From NCBI GenBank assembly GCA_023055425.1, contig JALGPY010000014.1, positions 12,484,501 to 12,548,500 of the forward strand: DNA of 64,000 bases, written 5' to 3'. Numbering within the stretch: position 1 is the first letter of the stretch; each line of letters begins with the position of its first letter. This stretch comes from Linanthus parryae. Its lineage: Eukaryota; Streptophyta; Magnoliopsida; Ericales; Polemoniaceae. The notes beneath the pieces are model-generated. The model was not told where the DNA came from. It searched no databases and was given only the letters and a program-made list of their open reading frames with translations. Made by a program: the position numbers and the translations under genes. Shown here in pieces: positions 10,740 to 28,364 of the stretch.

Positions 10740-13700
10740 TCACCTCTTCTTCTTGCTTCCTTTTCCACTCGATGGGGTGGCGATCAGGTATACAAAAGTG
10801 ACCACCAGGGAGATCATAGAAACCAGGGGACCATACTTGCCCAGCAATTTCTGTTGATAAAGAAAAAAGAGAAATAAAGAGACTGTCGAGTATGGAAAAA
10901 TCAACGGCTGATAAAATACACTAAAATCTCTAAAGTACTTCATATACGCGAGGAAGGATGCTATCGGAAAGAACGTAAGACTAGAGATGTTAATGTGGTG
11001 CAGCGGGCCGGGAGGAAAACCCAAGGTTGAGGGGCAGGGGCCTGGGTTAGGGTGAAGGGAAAAGGCTGGGACGGAATTTATTTGCTCTTTACCTCGAACA
11101 GGCCCGGTGTGGGTTCAAAACCCCTGTGCTTTGAAGGGGGCCAGGCCAGGTTGGGAGGTAACCAGCCCACCTTTTTTCTATTTAGTTATTACATAATAAC
11201 ACTAATTATAGCTACTAAGTAATAATTAAGAGTGGAAGAGTAGCAGTTGCTTTTGGAATGAGGTTAAAAACGAGGGTGGGTAGTTCTTATCGAAAATCAG
11301 AGAGAGGTGTAAACACGTCTTTTTTTTTAAAAAAAATTACAGATATGGACCAAAATACCCCCCCCCCCAATTAAAGGGGACAAAATTGGTTAAACGAGTT
11401 GTTGTTTTCATTTTATTTGGAGTGGGGTGTGTACGTATGAACATTGAAGGGGTGCAGGTTGGGGCATTGTGTGGGCCGGGGCAGGTTGGTGTGGGTTTAG
11501 AAGGGGTCTGGGCCGGGGGTCGAGCTTAGCTTGAACCGGCTGGCCCCCCACAATGGGTGTGGGTTGTGTGGACTGGGTTGGGGCTCGGTGTGGGCCGGGT
11601 GAAGGGGGTGAGTTGGTGTATTGACACTTCTAAGTTCTAAACTAAGACTTGAAATGAAACTAATTCTACCTAATTGAACCCAATACCTCACTACTCGGAG
11701 GGTCCTTGGGACAACCATGGGGACGGCTAGGTTATGCAAGATCTTCAAATTGCCTTGTTTCATGTTAGAAGATCAGTATTGTGAAGGGCCTTCGCCAAAC
11801 TGATAATCAGACATAAGAAACAAGACATCGTGAAGCACTATTTGACTTGACTAGTGACATGCTCCACATAATTAATATCCACAGGCACATCAGATCACTT
11901 CTAATCTCAAAGTGTCTCAAAGAAGGTTTTGGTAATAGTATCTAAAGTAATATTAATGTCCCATTGTGTAGAACTACTAGAACATAAAACATTGCTATAT
12001 GATGGATAGGACATACCTTAGCCTGAGATAATTTGATTGTCACCAGCCACAATGCAAGGAAAACACAAAAGAATACCTCTTAGCGAACATTTCATACGTG
12101 AATAAATGAAATTGATTGAAAGATTCATCCACTGCAGGAGACGTACCAAATCAAACTTCTTCTGAGGAGGTCTCTCTGCGAGGATGTCCAAGGGAAGAAT
12201 TGGGGTCGAATAAGCCTCCTGAAGATATAAACAGATATAGTGAATTAATAAACATAAACCTGTTCTTGTAAGCAACTATGGATATATTTTCTGGGCTGCC
12301 AAAGGCATATGAAATTGTCTACAAGACCAAACCTGGAGGGCAGTCTTTGTAGGGACGCGGAATCTGATGACTGCAGGAGCCCCATAGAATACAGTTTGTA
12401 TTTTGGATTCCAATTCAAAAGCATGTGACACAACAGAACCACTGCCAATAATACAAATTAGCATGACCAAAGGGTTGATACAATTTAACAAATCAGCAAT
12501 CGGAAGGGCGAAACTCACGCATCAAGCTTTTCCCATGAGACAGAAGTATTTCCACTGACAACTTCAAAGATATCCTTTGTCCAGCTATCATCAGTTAAAC
12601 TCACATCATATGCGGTCCTGAAATCACACATTTATGAAATACAAACTCATGAGATGGCAGAATGTGAAGGAATAGAAAAGTATACACAAAAGAAAGAGAA
12701 AAGGGAAAACATTAAGAGTAGTAATCTGTAGCAACAATTACTCAATCATGAGGTGGAATGGTTAAATGAGGAGTCAGTTTGTAGACATAATGGAGATTTA
12801 CATCAAGACCATATAGTCTAGCTAAAATCCTACTTCAGCGAGGCGAGAACCAATCGACTGATGCTCAAATGTGAGAAACAACGAGGCTTACAAGTCTATG
12901 CTCTACATTGAGTGCAATTAAACCAACACTCTCACGCAACCAGCTCGGCATTGTCAGTTCTAAATCTATTGACTGCCTAACTAAGAACAAAATCCGACTC
13001 AACGACCTATTAGCTAAGCAGAGTCCTAATCTCACAGCAAAAATCTAAGCTGATTAAGTGCATGTTCGGCATTGCTGATTATAATCCAATTGGGATGAAG
13101 TCATGAAGATCTGTGTTTTCGGTCAGTTTCATTTAGCAGGCGTAAATTTTCATCTGAAAATCTGCAGCTAAAATTAATTAATTACAAGTCAATTAAGCAG
13201 CTGAAAATATAAATGCTTTCAAGGTACTTTTGACATAGCATGATGAGAGTTCAGTATGAGTAAGAGTATTCAAGTGATTGATTGTAGATATCTGACAGTT
13301 TTGTCAAATGAATCAAATGTATACTAATCTTCAGGTCATATCAAACAGTTGCGGATTTTCAGCTCAGCTAAAGATTATTCACTTCGATTCAGCCAATTTT
13401 TTACAGTTTCCAGATGATACCAAACCATCTCTAAGCTACCACTTCAAAGAGGAAGAACACAATAACTTCTAATCAAACTGAAGACTACACACAAAGGATC
13501 AACACAAATGCTCAAGATACAATAGGACTAAAGCAAAATCAACGAAGTCATTAATTCAACAGCATGCAAAGAATAAAACATGAATTTATCTCAGCTCCAG
13601 TACTGTTAATTCAACGAATTCTTCTTCCTCATCTCAGATCAGCACAACAAATTCAATCGGACTTAAAAGTAGCATGCAAGCGAGCTCAACTACTGCATCG

Positions 13701-14038
13701 TTAATTCAACGAATTCTTCTTCCTCGTTCCAGATCAGCACAACAAATTCAATCGAACTAAAGGCATGCAAGCGAGATCCGTTCAGAAACTTGAAAATCGA
13801 TCTACAGATGAACCGAAAGACAACGAAATCGAAGGAAATGAAGAGAGGCTTACGCAGATCCATGGTTGTAGATGTCGATGGAGACGGAGATGCGTTCGAC
13901 GCCGGACTTGAGCCTGGTCGGAGTAGCCTTCTTGTGAGCGACGATGAACGGAGAGTCTGAACTAGCGAACGTCGCCGACGAGAGGAGGAAGAGAGCTACG
14001 AGAACGGAGAGGAGAGACTTTGCGATCTGGTTTGCCAT
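10740..14038 (-). CDS. Translocon-associated protein subunit beta (TRAP-beta/SSR2)
   Basis: Five exons on the minus strand, 14038-13854, 12617-12519, 12441-12333, 12218-12147 and 10850-10740, all with GT-AG introns and matching phase, give 191 residues, close to the family length. The N-terminus is a signal peptide (about 1-25). The lumenal part reads PFIVAHKKATPTRLKSGVER, VSIDIYNHGSATAYDVSL, FEVVSGNTSVSWEKLD, FYGAPAVIRFRVPTKTALQ and EAYSTPILPLDILAERPP. A single membrane span lies near 163-181 (PLVSMISLVVTFVYLIATP), followed by a short basic tail, SGKGSKKKR. The protein is part of the ER TRAP complex next to the Sec61 channel and helps nascent chains enter the ER. Intron 4 (1.3 kb) carries a hAT-like repeat. 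The start codon begins the signal peptide. Confidence 0.95.
10982..11633. mobile_element. hAT-like non-autonomous element in TRAP-beta intron 4
   Basis: The left end TAGAGATGTTAATG and the right end ATTGACACTTCTA are imperfect inverted termini of the hAT MITE type. The interior is unusually rich in GGGCCGGG and GGGTTGGG, unlike the surrounding intron. No clean 8-bp target duplication abuts the ends; TAAGAC occurs just before the left end and again about 10 bp past the right end, so the right boundary is uncertain. Confidence 0.5.
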
Positions 14039-14880
14039 GGTTGACTGTTTTTGGAGGTTTTGGTTCTGGTTTAGGTTGGGATTTTATTGGATCGCTTTAG
14101 CCAAGCCTGAAACAATTGGACCAAAGAGGAAGGTCAGTTGCATTTCGGTTTGATACGGTGTCGTTTGGGTCGTTAGGGCTGTTGTGGTTGAGCTGGCATT
14201 CACGGCGACGACGGAGAAAGCGCTCATTGGTCTAGAGCGTCTACGTGGTGCAAAATAATGTTGAATTGACACTTTGATCCCGTATGTTTGGCTTAAGTAC
14301 AGTTAGGCTCTTTGGGTTTTTGGATAATGACACTTTGCCCCTTCTTTTGGCCTAACGTTATGACAATTTAATACCATATTTTTATGTCCCGTTTTAGAGA
14401 CCGCCCTTACTACTCTTTGTAGATACATGTTACTTGGTGCGACACATGAGCTTTGTGTAGCACCAATAAAATTGTCACATGGGCATGACTTGTATGGGAC
14501 CACGTCACTTCTGTCTCCAAGGGACGTGGATATCACGTCACTGACCTCACGAGTGGCGCACCATGCGAGCTCCGAACTCAATCCAGACTGTGAGAGTGGT
14601 GGGGGGGGGGGGCACACAAGATCACATATCACGTACCGTTGCACAACACACGTATTGAACTGTGAAAGTCCGGTGGAGTGGTGGCTAGGTAAGGTGCATA
14701 ACATCTCGTGGTGCATGGGCCCCACTGGCATGCACCAAAATCAAACGTATATAAGGTTACCATCCTTTTTGTCTGAAAGACTAGATCACGAGATCATAGG
14801 TCTAAGAGGACACTCAAAGTAGTAGAGTAGTACCCACGGTACGCACTCACCCATGTATGTCTTTAGTTCGGAGCACTCAA
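14039..14880. other. Upstream region of TRAP-beta
   Basis: Non-coding. The first few hundred bases should include the TRAP-beta promoter. A run of about 12 G lies near 14601-14612. Two opposed open frames of 130-140 codons across 14303-14822 overlap each other, have no recognisable motif and look accidental. Confidence 0.45.
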
Positions 14881-15020
14881 CTTACTTTCATCCTACAAAT
14901 GGGTGATACCTCAATGGCAGAGTGTTGCAAGCCTCTGCATGTGGTCCAGGGTTCGAACCCTAATAGATTAACATTATATGCTGTTATATGTAATTGACAA
15001 AAAGAAAAGCTTACTTTCAT
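14881..15020 (+). mobile_element. tRNA-derived SINE with 11-bp target duplication
   Basis: The body is about 14892-15009. A Pol III A-box-like sequence (TACCTCAATGG) and a perfect B box (GGTTCGAACCC, near 14950-14960) lie at tRNA-like spacing. The direct repeat CTTACTTTCAT at 14881-14891 and 15010-15020 flanks it. The 3' end is A-rich (GACAAAAAGAAAAG). These are the hallmarks of a plant SINE. It is not a functional tRNA gene because the acceptor stem does not close. Confidence 0.8.
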
Positions 15021-15529
15021 TCCTTTCCACATGTTCATCATAGTCACTTTCATTGCTTTACTTCGCATCACCTTGACACTATACTCAAATCTATAAATTC
15101 AAGTCCACCTCACACACTCTACATCCCTCTCGTGAATGCCAATAATTAAAGAAACCCGAATTCATAACTGTGCAATATAAACTCATAGCAAAAATCATCT
15201 TATAAAGAGTGAGAAAGGCATTAAACTTGCAAATATGTATGATAAAAACACTTGTAGCGTTGTAGGAGACGTGATTTTCATGTTCCATACTTGTACAACT
15301 ACAAACAAAAAATTGACAAAAGAAGATTAAACATTACGCAATGAATGATGAAATACTACGCACATGATAGTTCTTCCCTTGTACCGAGCTGTAAGTTTTA
15401 ATTCATCAAGTATGTTGCATCTTTTAAAAGAAACCATGTCTAATTAGTTAAATAATCAAATTTATAAGTGATTAAATGGAGTTAATTACCCGCAATAGTA
15501 TGAACTTTCGATAAATTGTCAGTGAAATT
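15021..15529. other. AT-rich intergenic DNA
   Basis: I see no gene, RNA or clear repeat in this stretch. Confidence 0.4.
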
Positions 15530-16140
15530 AATCAATTTAAAAAATTGTGATGCATTTTTTTCCGAGTGTCTTTAAAGCAAGTCGTGGAGTATAAAGCGTA
15601 ATATTGAAGTTTAGGTGAAAGAATTCTGTGTTTTTTCCGTCGTTGTTTCAACCACTGGATACATAACATTTGAAGCCACAATTCTTCCTCCTTTAAGTGT
15701 AGATCATTTATCTTAGTTCTAACAATTCTCAATCTTCGGACTGCTGTAGTAGTTTCTCTTTGCCTCTCTAGATGCTCTTGCTATTGTCAAAGTCTTTCAG
15801 GGCTGCGTTGACATTCCCGAATGTCTCTCCCTCTCAAAGCTTCAATTTCCGTGCTACATCTTCTAGTTTATCCGTAGAAAGCTATCTGTCACAACTTCTT
15901 CGCCACGCGTCGCTAATAACCAATATGCAATCTTTGTGTCGAGTCCAAGTTATTTCAAATTGGAATCTCCCCAACCCTTGGACATGACCTCGCCTAACTA
16001 AGACCATAAGAAGTTCAATTGGATAGTGGTCTGAAGTCGAGGCAGTCAAATGACAAACTCTTGCATTGTTGTATTTAGTCCTCACATAGACATTTTCCAC
16101 CACTTTGTCCAACTTCCCCCAAATATTGTCCTCCTAATTT
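15530..16140 (-). pseudogene. LINE relic: endonuclease C-terminus and linker
   Basis: Read on the minus strand, pieces match plant LINE ORF2: LDKVVENVYVR, ARVCHLTASTSDHYPI (the SDH box of the endonuclease), GRFQFEITWTRH, then LKEEELWLQ and IQWLKQRRKKH from the linker before the reverse transcriptase. Stops and frame changes break the frame, and neither the catalytic N-terminus nor the reverse transcriptase is nearby. It is an old fragment unrelated to the intact LINE at 3-10 kb. Confidence 0.75.
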
Positions 16141-17099
16141 TCCATGTTGTTCCAAGCGAACGGGTAACAATAAAGCTCAATGTTAAACCAAGTGGATCAA
16201 GCAAGAGCAACGAAACAACAAAGAAAACAAGAACACGAACACAAAGATTTAACGCGGTTCACTAGCAATTGTTGCTAGCTACGTCCACGACCCGAAAACC
16301 CGAATATTATTGAGAGAGAAACCTGATTAAAACTCACACGCTCGTACCATTGTTTATGAACGATCCACATACCTTAAACAGACATAGGACCGATTAAACT
16401 CGCACCCAAAGCAACCCAAAACATTCCCAAAACAATAAGGAAACAACCAGATTTTGCGAGCCCCCGAACTAGGTCGTGTGATATAGTACAGTAGGTCGTG
16501 CGACCTACCATAGCTTGTGCGACCTATGCACCTTGTCTTCCTCTTGCCAGTTTGATCAATTTTCCATGTCGATTCGAGGCACAAATCCTATCAAATCTCC
16601 ACATTGCCTTGAATCCTCATAGCAACTTGGACCCATAACCGAAAACTTCTATCCAATTCAGAGACGAATGTTTCGCAGCTGTATGTGAAACTAGAATTGT
16701 CAATTGGTTGCTCCAACTACCATGCGTTCCTGCAACGAATGCGCCGGAATGCGGATACTCTTCTGGAAACATTATCAAGTGCTCAACCTTGACCCAGACT
16801 CGAATACATTCATGAAAACGGTAACAAATGTATTCCACATACGCCAACTTGCACAAAAGATGCACCGCGACAAGTGTCAGACATGATTACTTAGTAGACG
16901 CGACGCACCTAATCACAGTGCCCAAACTGAATTATCGTACCAGATTGCGCCCGAATTCCTTTATTGTTTCAGATGCTCGCCACAAAACCTAATCACGCCA
17001 GAACAAGCCAACCGCATGTCACGATACATGCCCAAAACCAAATGCCCCTGCTCAAACTAGAAAATGTACGAAATGCGACGAGAGACTTTAGGTGACTAA
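16141..17099. other. Repeat-like intergenic DNA, possible LTR-element remnant
   Basis: No gene. Near 16455-16540 the palindromic phrase GGTCGTGCGACCTA recurs with variants three times within about 60 bp. Around 16240 the text AAGATTTAACGCGGTTCACT resembles phrases common in plant retroelement ends. I cannot define boundaries or a family. Confidence 0.3.
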
Positions 17100-17977
17100 G
17101 GGTGCGTTTGGTAAGTTATTATTTTTGGTTTATGGTTTTTCCACCAAATGGTTTGTTAAAAGTGTTTGTTTTGATTGGTTTAAAAATTAGATTTTAAACC
17201 AGTTTTTTTTCAACTTTTGACATGTGGAAAAAACCAACTTTTGGTAGTTTTTTTTTCCCAGTTTATTTATGAGTTGTTGTATGTACTATTTTGCCTTCAT
17301 CTGTTTTTATATTTTCAAGTCACCCTTAGGTCATTCTTATCAGCATTACGATGTGGGCATAACTAGTGCACTTTTTCATCAAATAATTCGCAATCATAAC
17401 AATAGTTGTTATGTTAGATAGGAGTCCCTTATTGTGGCGCTATTATTTTTGGTTAGTTGTCCTATTTTTTACCCACTGCTCATGCTTGAAATTTAATGAA
17501 ATTCGTATTGAATTTCGCTGTGAGCGAAATATTGGGAAGTCGTCAACTTCTTATTAAATCCAAGTATGAATTATTTTTTTGATACTTTAAAATCTTATAA
17601 CAACTGTCTATTAAATCGTCTGGTATTTATTCTTGTTTTTTTTTTTAAATAACAACTATTAATTTTGCTGTGATCGAAATACCGTAAATGTGTTCTTAAA
17701 TTTGTTTCAAAAAATCCTTTGACTCTCTGAAAAATGTTAACTTTTTGCCTTAAATTTGTTCTTTGTGCATTCGTTAAAAAAGTACAAATGAAGAGTACAT
17801 TAGTAATTTAATTTACTGCATCTAGTTTAAAAATCACTACCAAACACATTTTCAGTTTTTAATCTAGATTAAAAACTATCACCAAGCACACTGGTTTAAA
17901 CAAAATCTCTTAAAAAAAAAATCACCATAATCTAAATATCAATTTTTCCACCATAAACCATTCTACCAACTCACCCC
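17100..17977. mobile_element. Candidate TIR element (MITE-like)
   Basis: The left end GGTGCGTTTGGTAAG, followed by GGTTTATGGTTTTTCCACCA, is roughly inverted at the right end (TTTTTCCACCATAAACCATT, then ACCAACTCACCCC). The interior is AT-rich and non-coding. GGTGCGTTTGGT is a common motif at plant MITE ends. No convincing target duplication was found. Confidence 0.4.
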
Positions 17978-18018
17978 AAGTGGTTAGACAAAAAAAAAAA
18001 AAAAACTCACCCCAAGTG
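17968..18018 (+). repeat. Tiny poly(A) insertion with 15-bp direct repeats
   Basis: The sequence AACTCACCCCAAGTG occurs at 17968-17982 and again at 18004-18018. Between them is only GTTAGAC followed by a run of A. This is the footprint of target-primed reverse transcription in which nearly the whole retroposon was lost by 5' truncation. Confidence 0.6.
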
Positions 18019-18254
18019 TGTAGTTGCCTTATATTTTTCTCTTAATTTAAGCCACATACTCTATCTACCACACATTACTAATACAAAACAATAACTACCA
18101 CAAAACATGTGGTTGGTAGTTTCTTGAAAGCCTAACGTGTAGTTGATAGCGTAGCACCAGATAAGCCCTTCTCTGTCTCAATCCAGTTAACGCTCAGTAA
18201 ATCCGATTAACACCTTAGAACTGAAAAAACAATCGAAACCCCATCTCGCCGGAG

Positions 18255-24827
<6,573 letters not shown>

Positions 24828-26924
24828 GATTTCTGCAAAGTGTGTTGTTACAAAGTGGATAGACATGAATTGTCTCTGCTTTAGCCTTTAGGTATGCCCT
24901 TAAAAGGTGGCTGGCTTAGGAAAGTACTAGCTGTTTCATGTACCTATCTGTTGTGTTCCATACCTGTAAATATGGTTTTTACCTTCTTTCTGTTCCAGTT
25001 AGTTTGAAAAGTTTCTTTTTTGGGGGTTAAAACCCAAGTCTTCATTATTTTTTCGTTCTTATCATTATCGTTTTCCCCTTTGTAAGTAGTACTTAAATCC
25101 GGTGGTTGCAAATCGCGAAAGTTAATTGAATTGCTGGGCTGGAAACTTATATGCTAATTCGGGATCCTTTTAAGTCTACTTGATAGAAGTTTGGAGGATA
25201 ATTCGGGATCCTTTTAAGTCCATTTAACAGAAGTCTGGAAGAAAGCTCCTGAAAGGGACTTCACTGTAGTACTTTTCCGAGTTACTGAGTTATTAATGGA
25301 ACTGAGAATCCTGCAGCGCTCCAATTACAAGTGTCCTGGTTCACTTGGTGCCCCTATGCCTTTGGTACCTCATCATTCTAGCCCCAAAATGGCTCGATTC
25401 ACTATTCCGTCTTCCACCCAAATTTAAAATTTAACTTTAGGCTTTACAGACCACATTGGTGATGAGATGCGAAGCTTACTGAAACTTCATAAATGGTTTC
25501 CTAAAAAGAAATCAAGACCTCCCTTCGGGGAAGCGAACCCCCTTCGGCGTACTAAGATGACTACCTCCAATTGTAGTGGAGAATGAATGTCCCCGGAACG
25601 CAGTGTGCGGTAGGAGCTGCTATGTCTTCCTTTTAGTAAAGTGAAAGAGAAAAAAATGCACCAAACAAATAAAATGATACGTCAAAAAAAATGAGTTACA
25701 TTGCACTATTGCGGCAGTTGACGGTGCAAATGTGCAATCATATGTTGCATAAGTAAATTGCAATTTTTTTAGTACTTGACAACTTGTAAATGTAGTGTGA
25801 ACTCTGGGCGTGCATAGTTTCCTGCGGGATTGACGCCGAAGGAAGGATGGTTTGTACTTTTGTAGTAGTAAAAAAATGTTGGAAAATCTAGGATGACTGG
25901 ATTAATATAGCAGGAACCAAAAGGAGGTAGATCTTCTTCTTCTATTGTAGGAGTGTGGGATGAATCTAGGAAAATCAAATGAAGTGATATGATGATTATA
26001 TCCTAGATTTGAGTTCAGATTTGGATTGTGATCTTGATAACTGTTCCCAAATCCCATGAGTGTAACCTGGAAAGTTTAACTTCATGGAATAGATAAAGAG
26101 ACTGATCATTTGTAAATCTTGGTTTACAGAAGATTTTAGCCAACAAGTGGTGATCATACAGTTGTCGTTTCTCTTATTCTAGTTTTGTTTCGCATTTAGG
26201 ACACATTAACCAAAACACAAGCACATGTCACGTGGATGTCAATTGAGATATAGACTATATTTATATGATATATTATTGATATTACAACTTCACATCATTT
26301 TGAATGACCTGAACGCACAAAGTGCTTGTTTGGGAGGGAGGGTTTTGAGATTTAGAAAACTAAAATCTCCCTAGTGTTTGGGTTTTGAGAATTTGAAACA
26401 GCACACCCATGGTGGGAGAATAAAAAGTTTGTTTTGGGTTAAGTTTTCCAAACCCTCCCTCACGGATAGTGCCATAGTGTTTTACTGTTCCTTTAGATGT
26501 TGTTGGCATCATCTTTATTCTTTACCATTAAAATGTGAAATACATCTAGGACTAAAAATTGAGGAAGGATAAAAGTTACCGTTGTATGGTACATTTAGTT
26601 TCCTAAATTCGTCTTCTCCTCCAACGGCTGAAACATCTAGAAGAGAAAGGGGCTGTGAATGTATTAAATGATGTCGGTAACAATAGTCTAATATTAACGA
26701 GTTGGGATGACTATATATTAATTAGTAAACTATAGTTAGGATTAGAATGCTTGCTGAAAAAGAAGTTGGGATTAGAATATGTGAAGTTTGGGATCAAACT
26801 CATAAAGTAGTTCAAATCACGTTGAGTTTCATCGTAATCGGAATCGAATCGTTCAACAGAACTGGTCTAAATATCGGTCTCAAACCTACACACTCAAGTA
26901 CTGTTTGGTATCAACTAAAAATCT
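24828..26924. other. Intergenic DNA downstream of the COL gene
   Basis: The first 200-300 bp probably form the COL 3' UTR. A 30-bp phrase with ATTCGGGATCCTTTTAAGTC occurs twice (near 25157 and 25200). A short inverted pair around GAGGGAGGG at 26327-26465 may be a decayed MITE. I see no gene. Confidence 0.4.
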
Positions 26925-27010
26925 ATGTTTTTTTTAGAATTACACAATAATCTAGTCTGGTTCGAACGCGAAACCTCAAGCAGGGGCTTCAAATGCTCTA
27001 CAATTAGAGT
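26925..27010 (-). mobile_element. tRNA-derived SINE fragment
   Basis: Read on the minus strand, ACTCTAATTGTAGAGC resembles the A-box region of a tRNA (GCTCAGTTGGTAGAGC). GCGTTCGAACC is a B box at normal spacing, followed by a short A-rich end. No target duplication was found. Confidence 0.5.
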
Positions 27011-27415
27011 AATTATTGCTTGCTCCAAGAGCAAATATGACATGGTGCTCTAAGCAATACCAAATCACAGGACACGTCAGTAACATGTGGGAATTTACTT
27101 TTTTTTGTCTGCCACCCATACTCTTTCCTCCTAACGTGTTCTGTGCTGTATGGTTAGAGCAAATTCACATCATTTGTTCTTAGAGCAAACAAAAATTTCT
27201 CCTACAATTGAGCTCGCACCTATTTGCATAAAAATCTGTTTGGTATGAGATGCTGAAGATTACTAATTTGATCTATTTAATTTGGATAAAAGACATTTTT
27301 CACGCTCGAATTATCGAAAAAAATACATTTTGCTCCCTGATTTATCGATAAGTACACTTTGGTCCCCTGTCAGTGTATGGAAGGTGGACATATACCACCT
27401 TTATATTACAATTCG

Positions 27416-27713
27416 TGCATGTTTGATGCAGGGATAAAGAAGGGGTACAGTCATAACAATACTAATAGGGGGTAATAACCGCTATTTGGTGCAGGGATAC
27501 TTTCATTCCCCCCTTATTATCTTTACCCCCTCTATGCCTAAAATTTAATCCCGTCATGTAGGTGAGATTCAATACTAAAGACTTAATACGGTGGTGCAAA
27601 CAAACATGTTACATAATCCTCCCTATATAATTAATACTCCATTAATATCAATACACCTTTTAATACTGTAGGGTTCTCTGTACCCCAGTTTCAATCCCGA
27701 CACCAAACGTGCC
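27416..27713. mobile_element. MITE of the GTTTGGTGYAGGGAT family, copy 1
   Basis: The left end is GCATGTTTGATGCAGGGATA; the right end is the inverted ACACCAAACGTGCCC. The interior matches the element at 32002-32296 over phrases such as AATACTCC, ATATCAATACAC and GATTTAATCC. Non-coding, about 300 bp. The terminus motif GTTTGGT is common in Harbinger-type MITEs. Confidence 0.7.
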
Positions 27714-28042
27714 CTTTATTAGCAGAGAAGTGCAAACAAACTTTTTGTGACCATTTTATCCTTACAAATTGTGCACAAATAACACCCTCTTACCTGGTCG
27801 AAACGGAGTAAATAGTGATAATACCCTTTTATCCTTACAAATGGTGGACAAATAACAAACGGAGTAAAAAATGATTTATTTAAAAAAAAAATGTAGCATC
27901 GAAATTTCTATTCTGTTAAACAGTACGCATTTCCCCGCCATCACCGCTGAGAATAAAAAGTTCAATTTCAGTCTCTCTCTCTCAATCTCCCTACGCATCC
28001 GCCATGTGAGCCATCTCTCTCTCGGTCCCTGAGCTCTCTCTC
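27714..28042 (+). other. Upstream region of the BROX-like gene
   Basis: Non-coding; it should hold the core promoter and the CT-rich leader (CTCTCTCTC phrases from about 27970). The tandem phrase 'ACCCTTTTATCCTTACAAAT' type recurs twice near 27760 and 27820. Confidence 0.4.
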
Positions 28043-28364
28043 ATGGCGATTTCAACATCTTTAATCCCTCCTCATCATCTTCTGTCAGACGCCAGTAAGT
28101 GATTCCTCAATCTCTCTCTGTATATATATATATATATAAATACACACACAGACATAGTTCTCAGAGATAGATAGATATCCCTCTCATCTATCACACCATC
28201 TTCTCCTCATTAACTCTCCATACTTGGGGTCCCCATTAGCTTCTCCATCTCCTCCCCCATCACTTTGAACCCAATCGATAGGAATTGAAAATGGGTTTGA
28301 TGGGTATGTTGTATATTGGAGGATGTTGTTGATTTTGGGGAATTAAGGTTCTTCATCAACAGCT
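28043..28364 (+). other. In-frame upstream exon or uORF of the BROX-like gene
   Basis: An ATG at 28043 opens a 19-codon frame ending in TGA at 28100. Within it is a strong donor, CCA|GTAAGT, at 28095. A good acceptor, CAACAG, ends at 28362, two bases before the main ATG. If this intron is spliced, 52 exon bases join CT|ATG and the upstream ATG becomes in frame with the main protein, adding 18 residues before MGCGYS. If retained, it is a short uORF. See findings. Confidence 0.5.

Noticed and set aside
14303..14822. Two opposed frames of 130-140 codons
   Set aside because: They overlap each other on opposite strands, cross a poly-G tract and show no family motif.
25527..25620. tRNA-like or inverted phrase around CCCTTCGGGG
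   Set aside because: No cloverleaf, A box or B box could be fitted.
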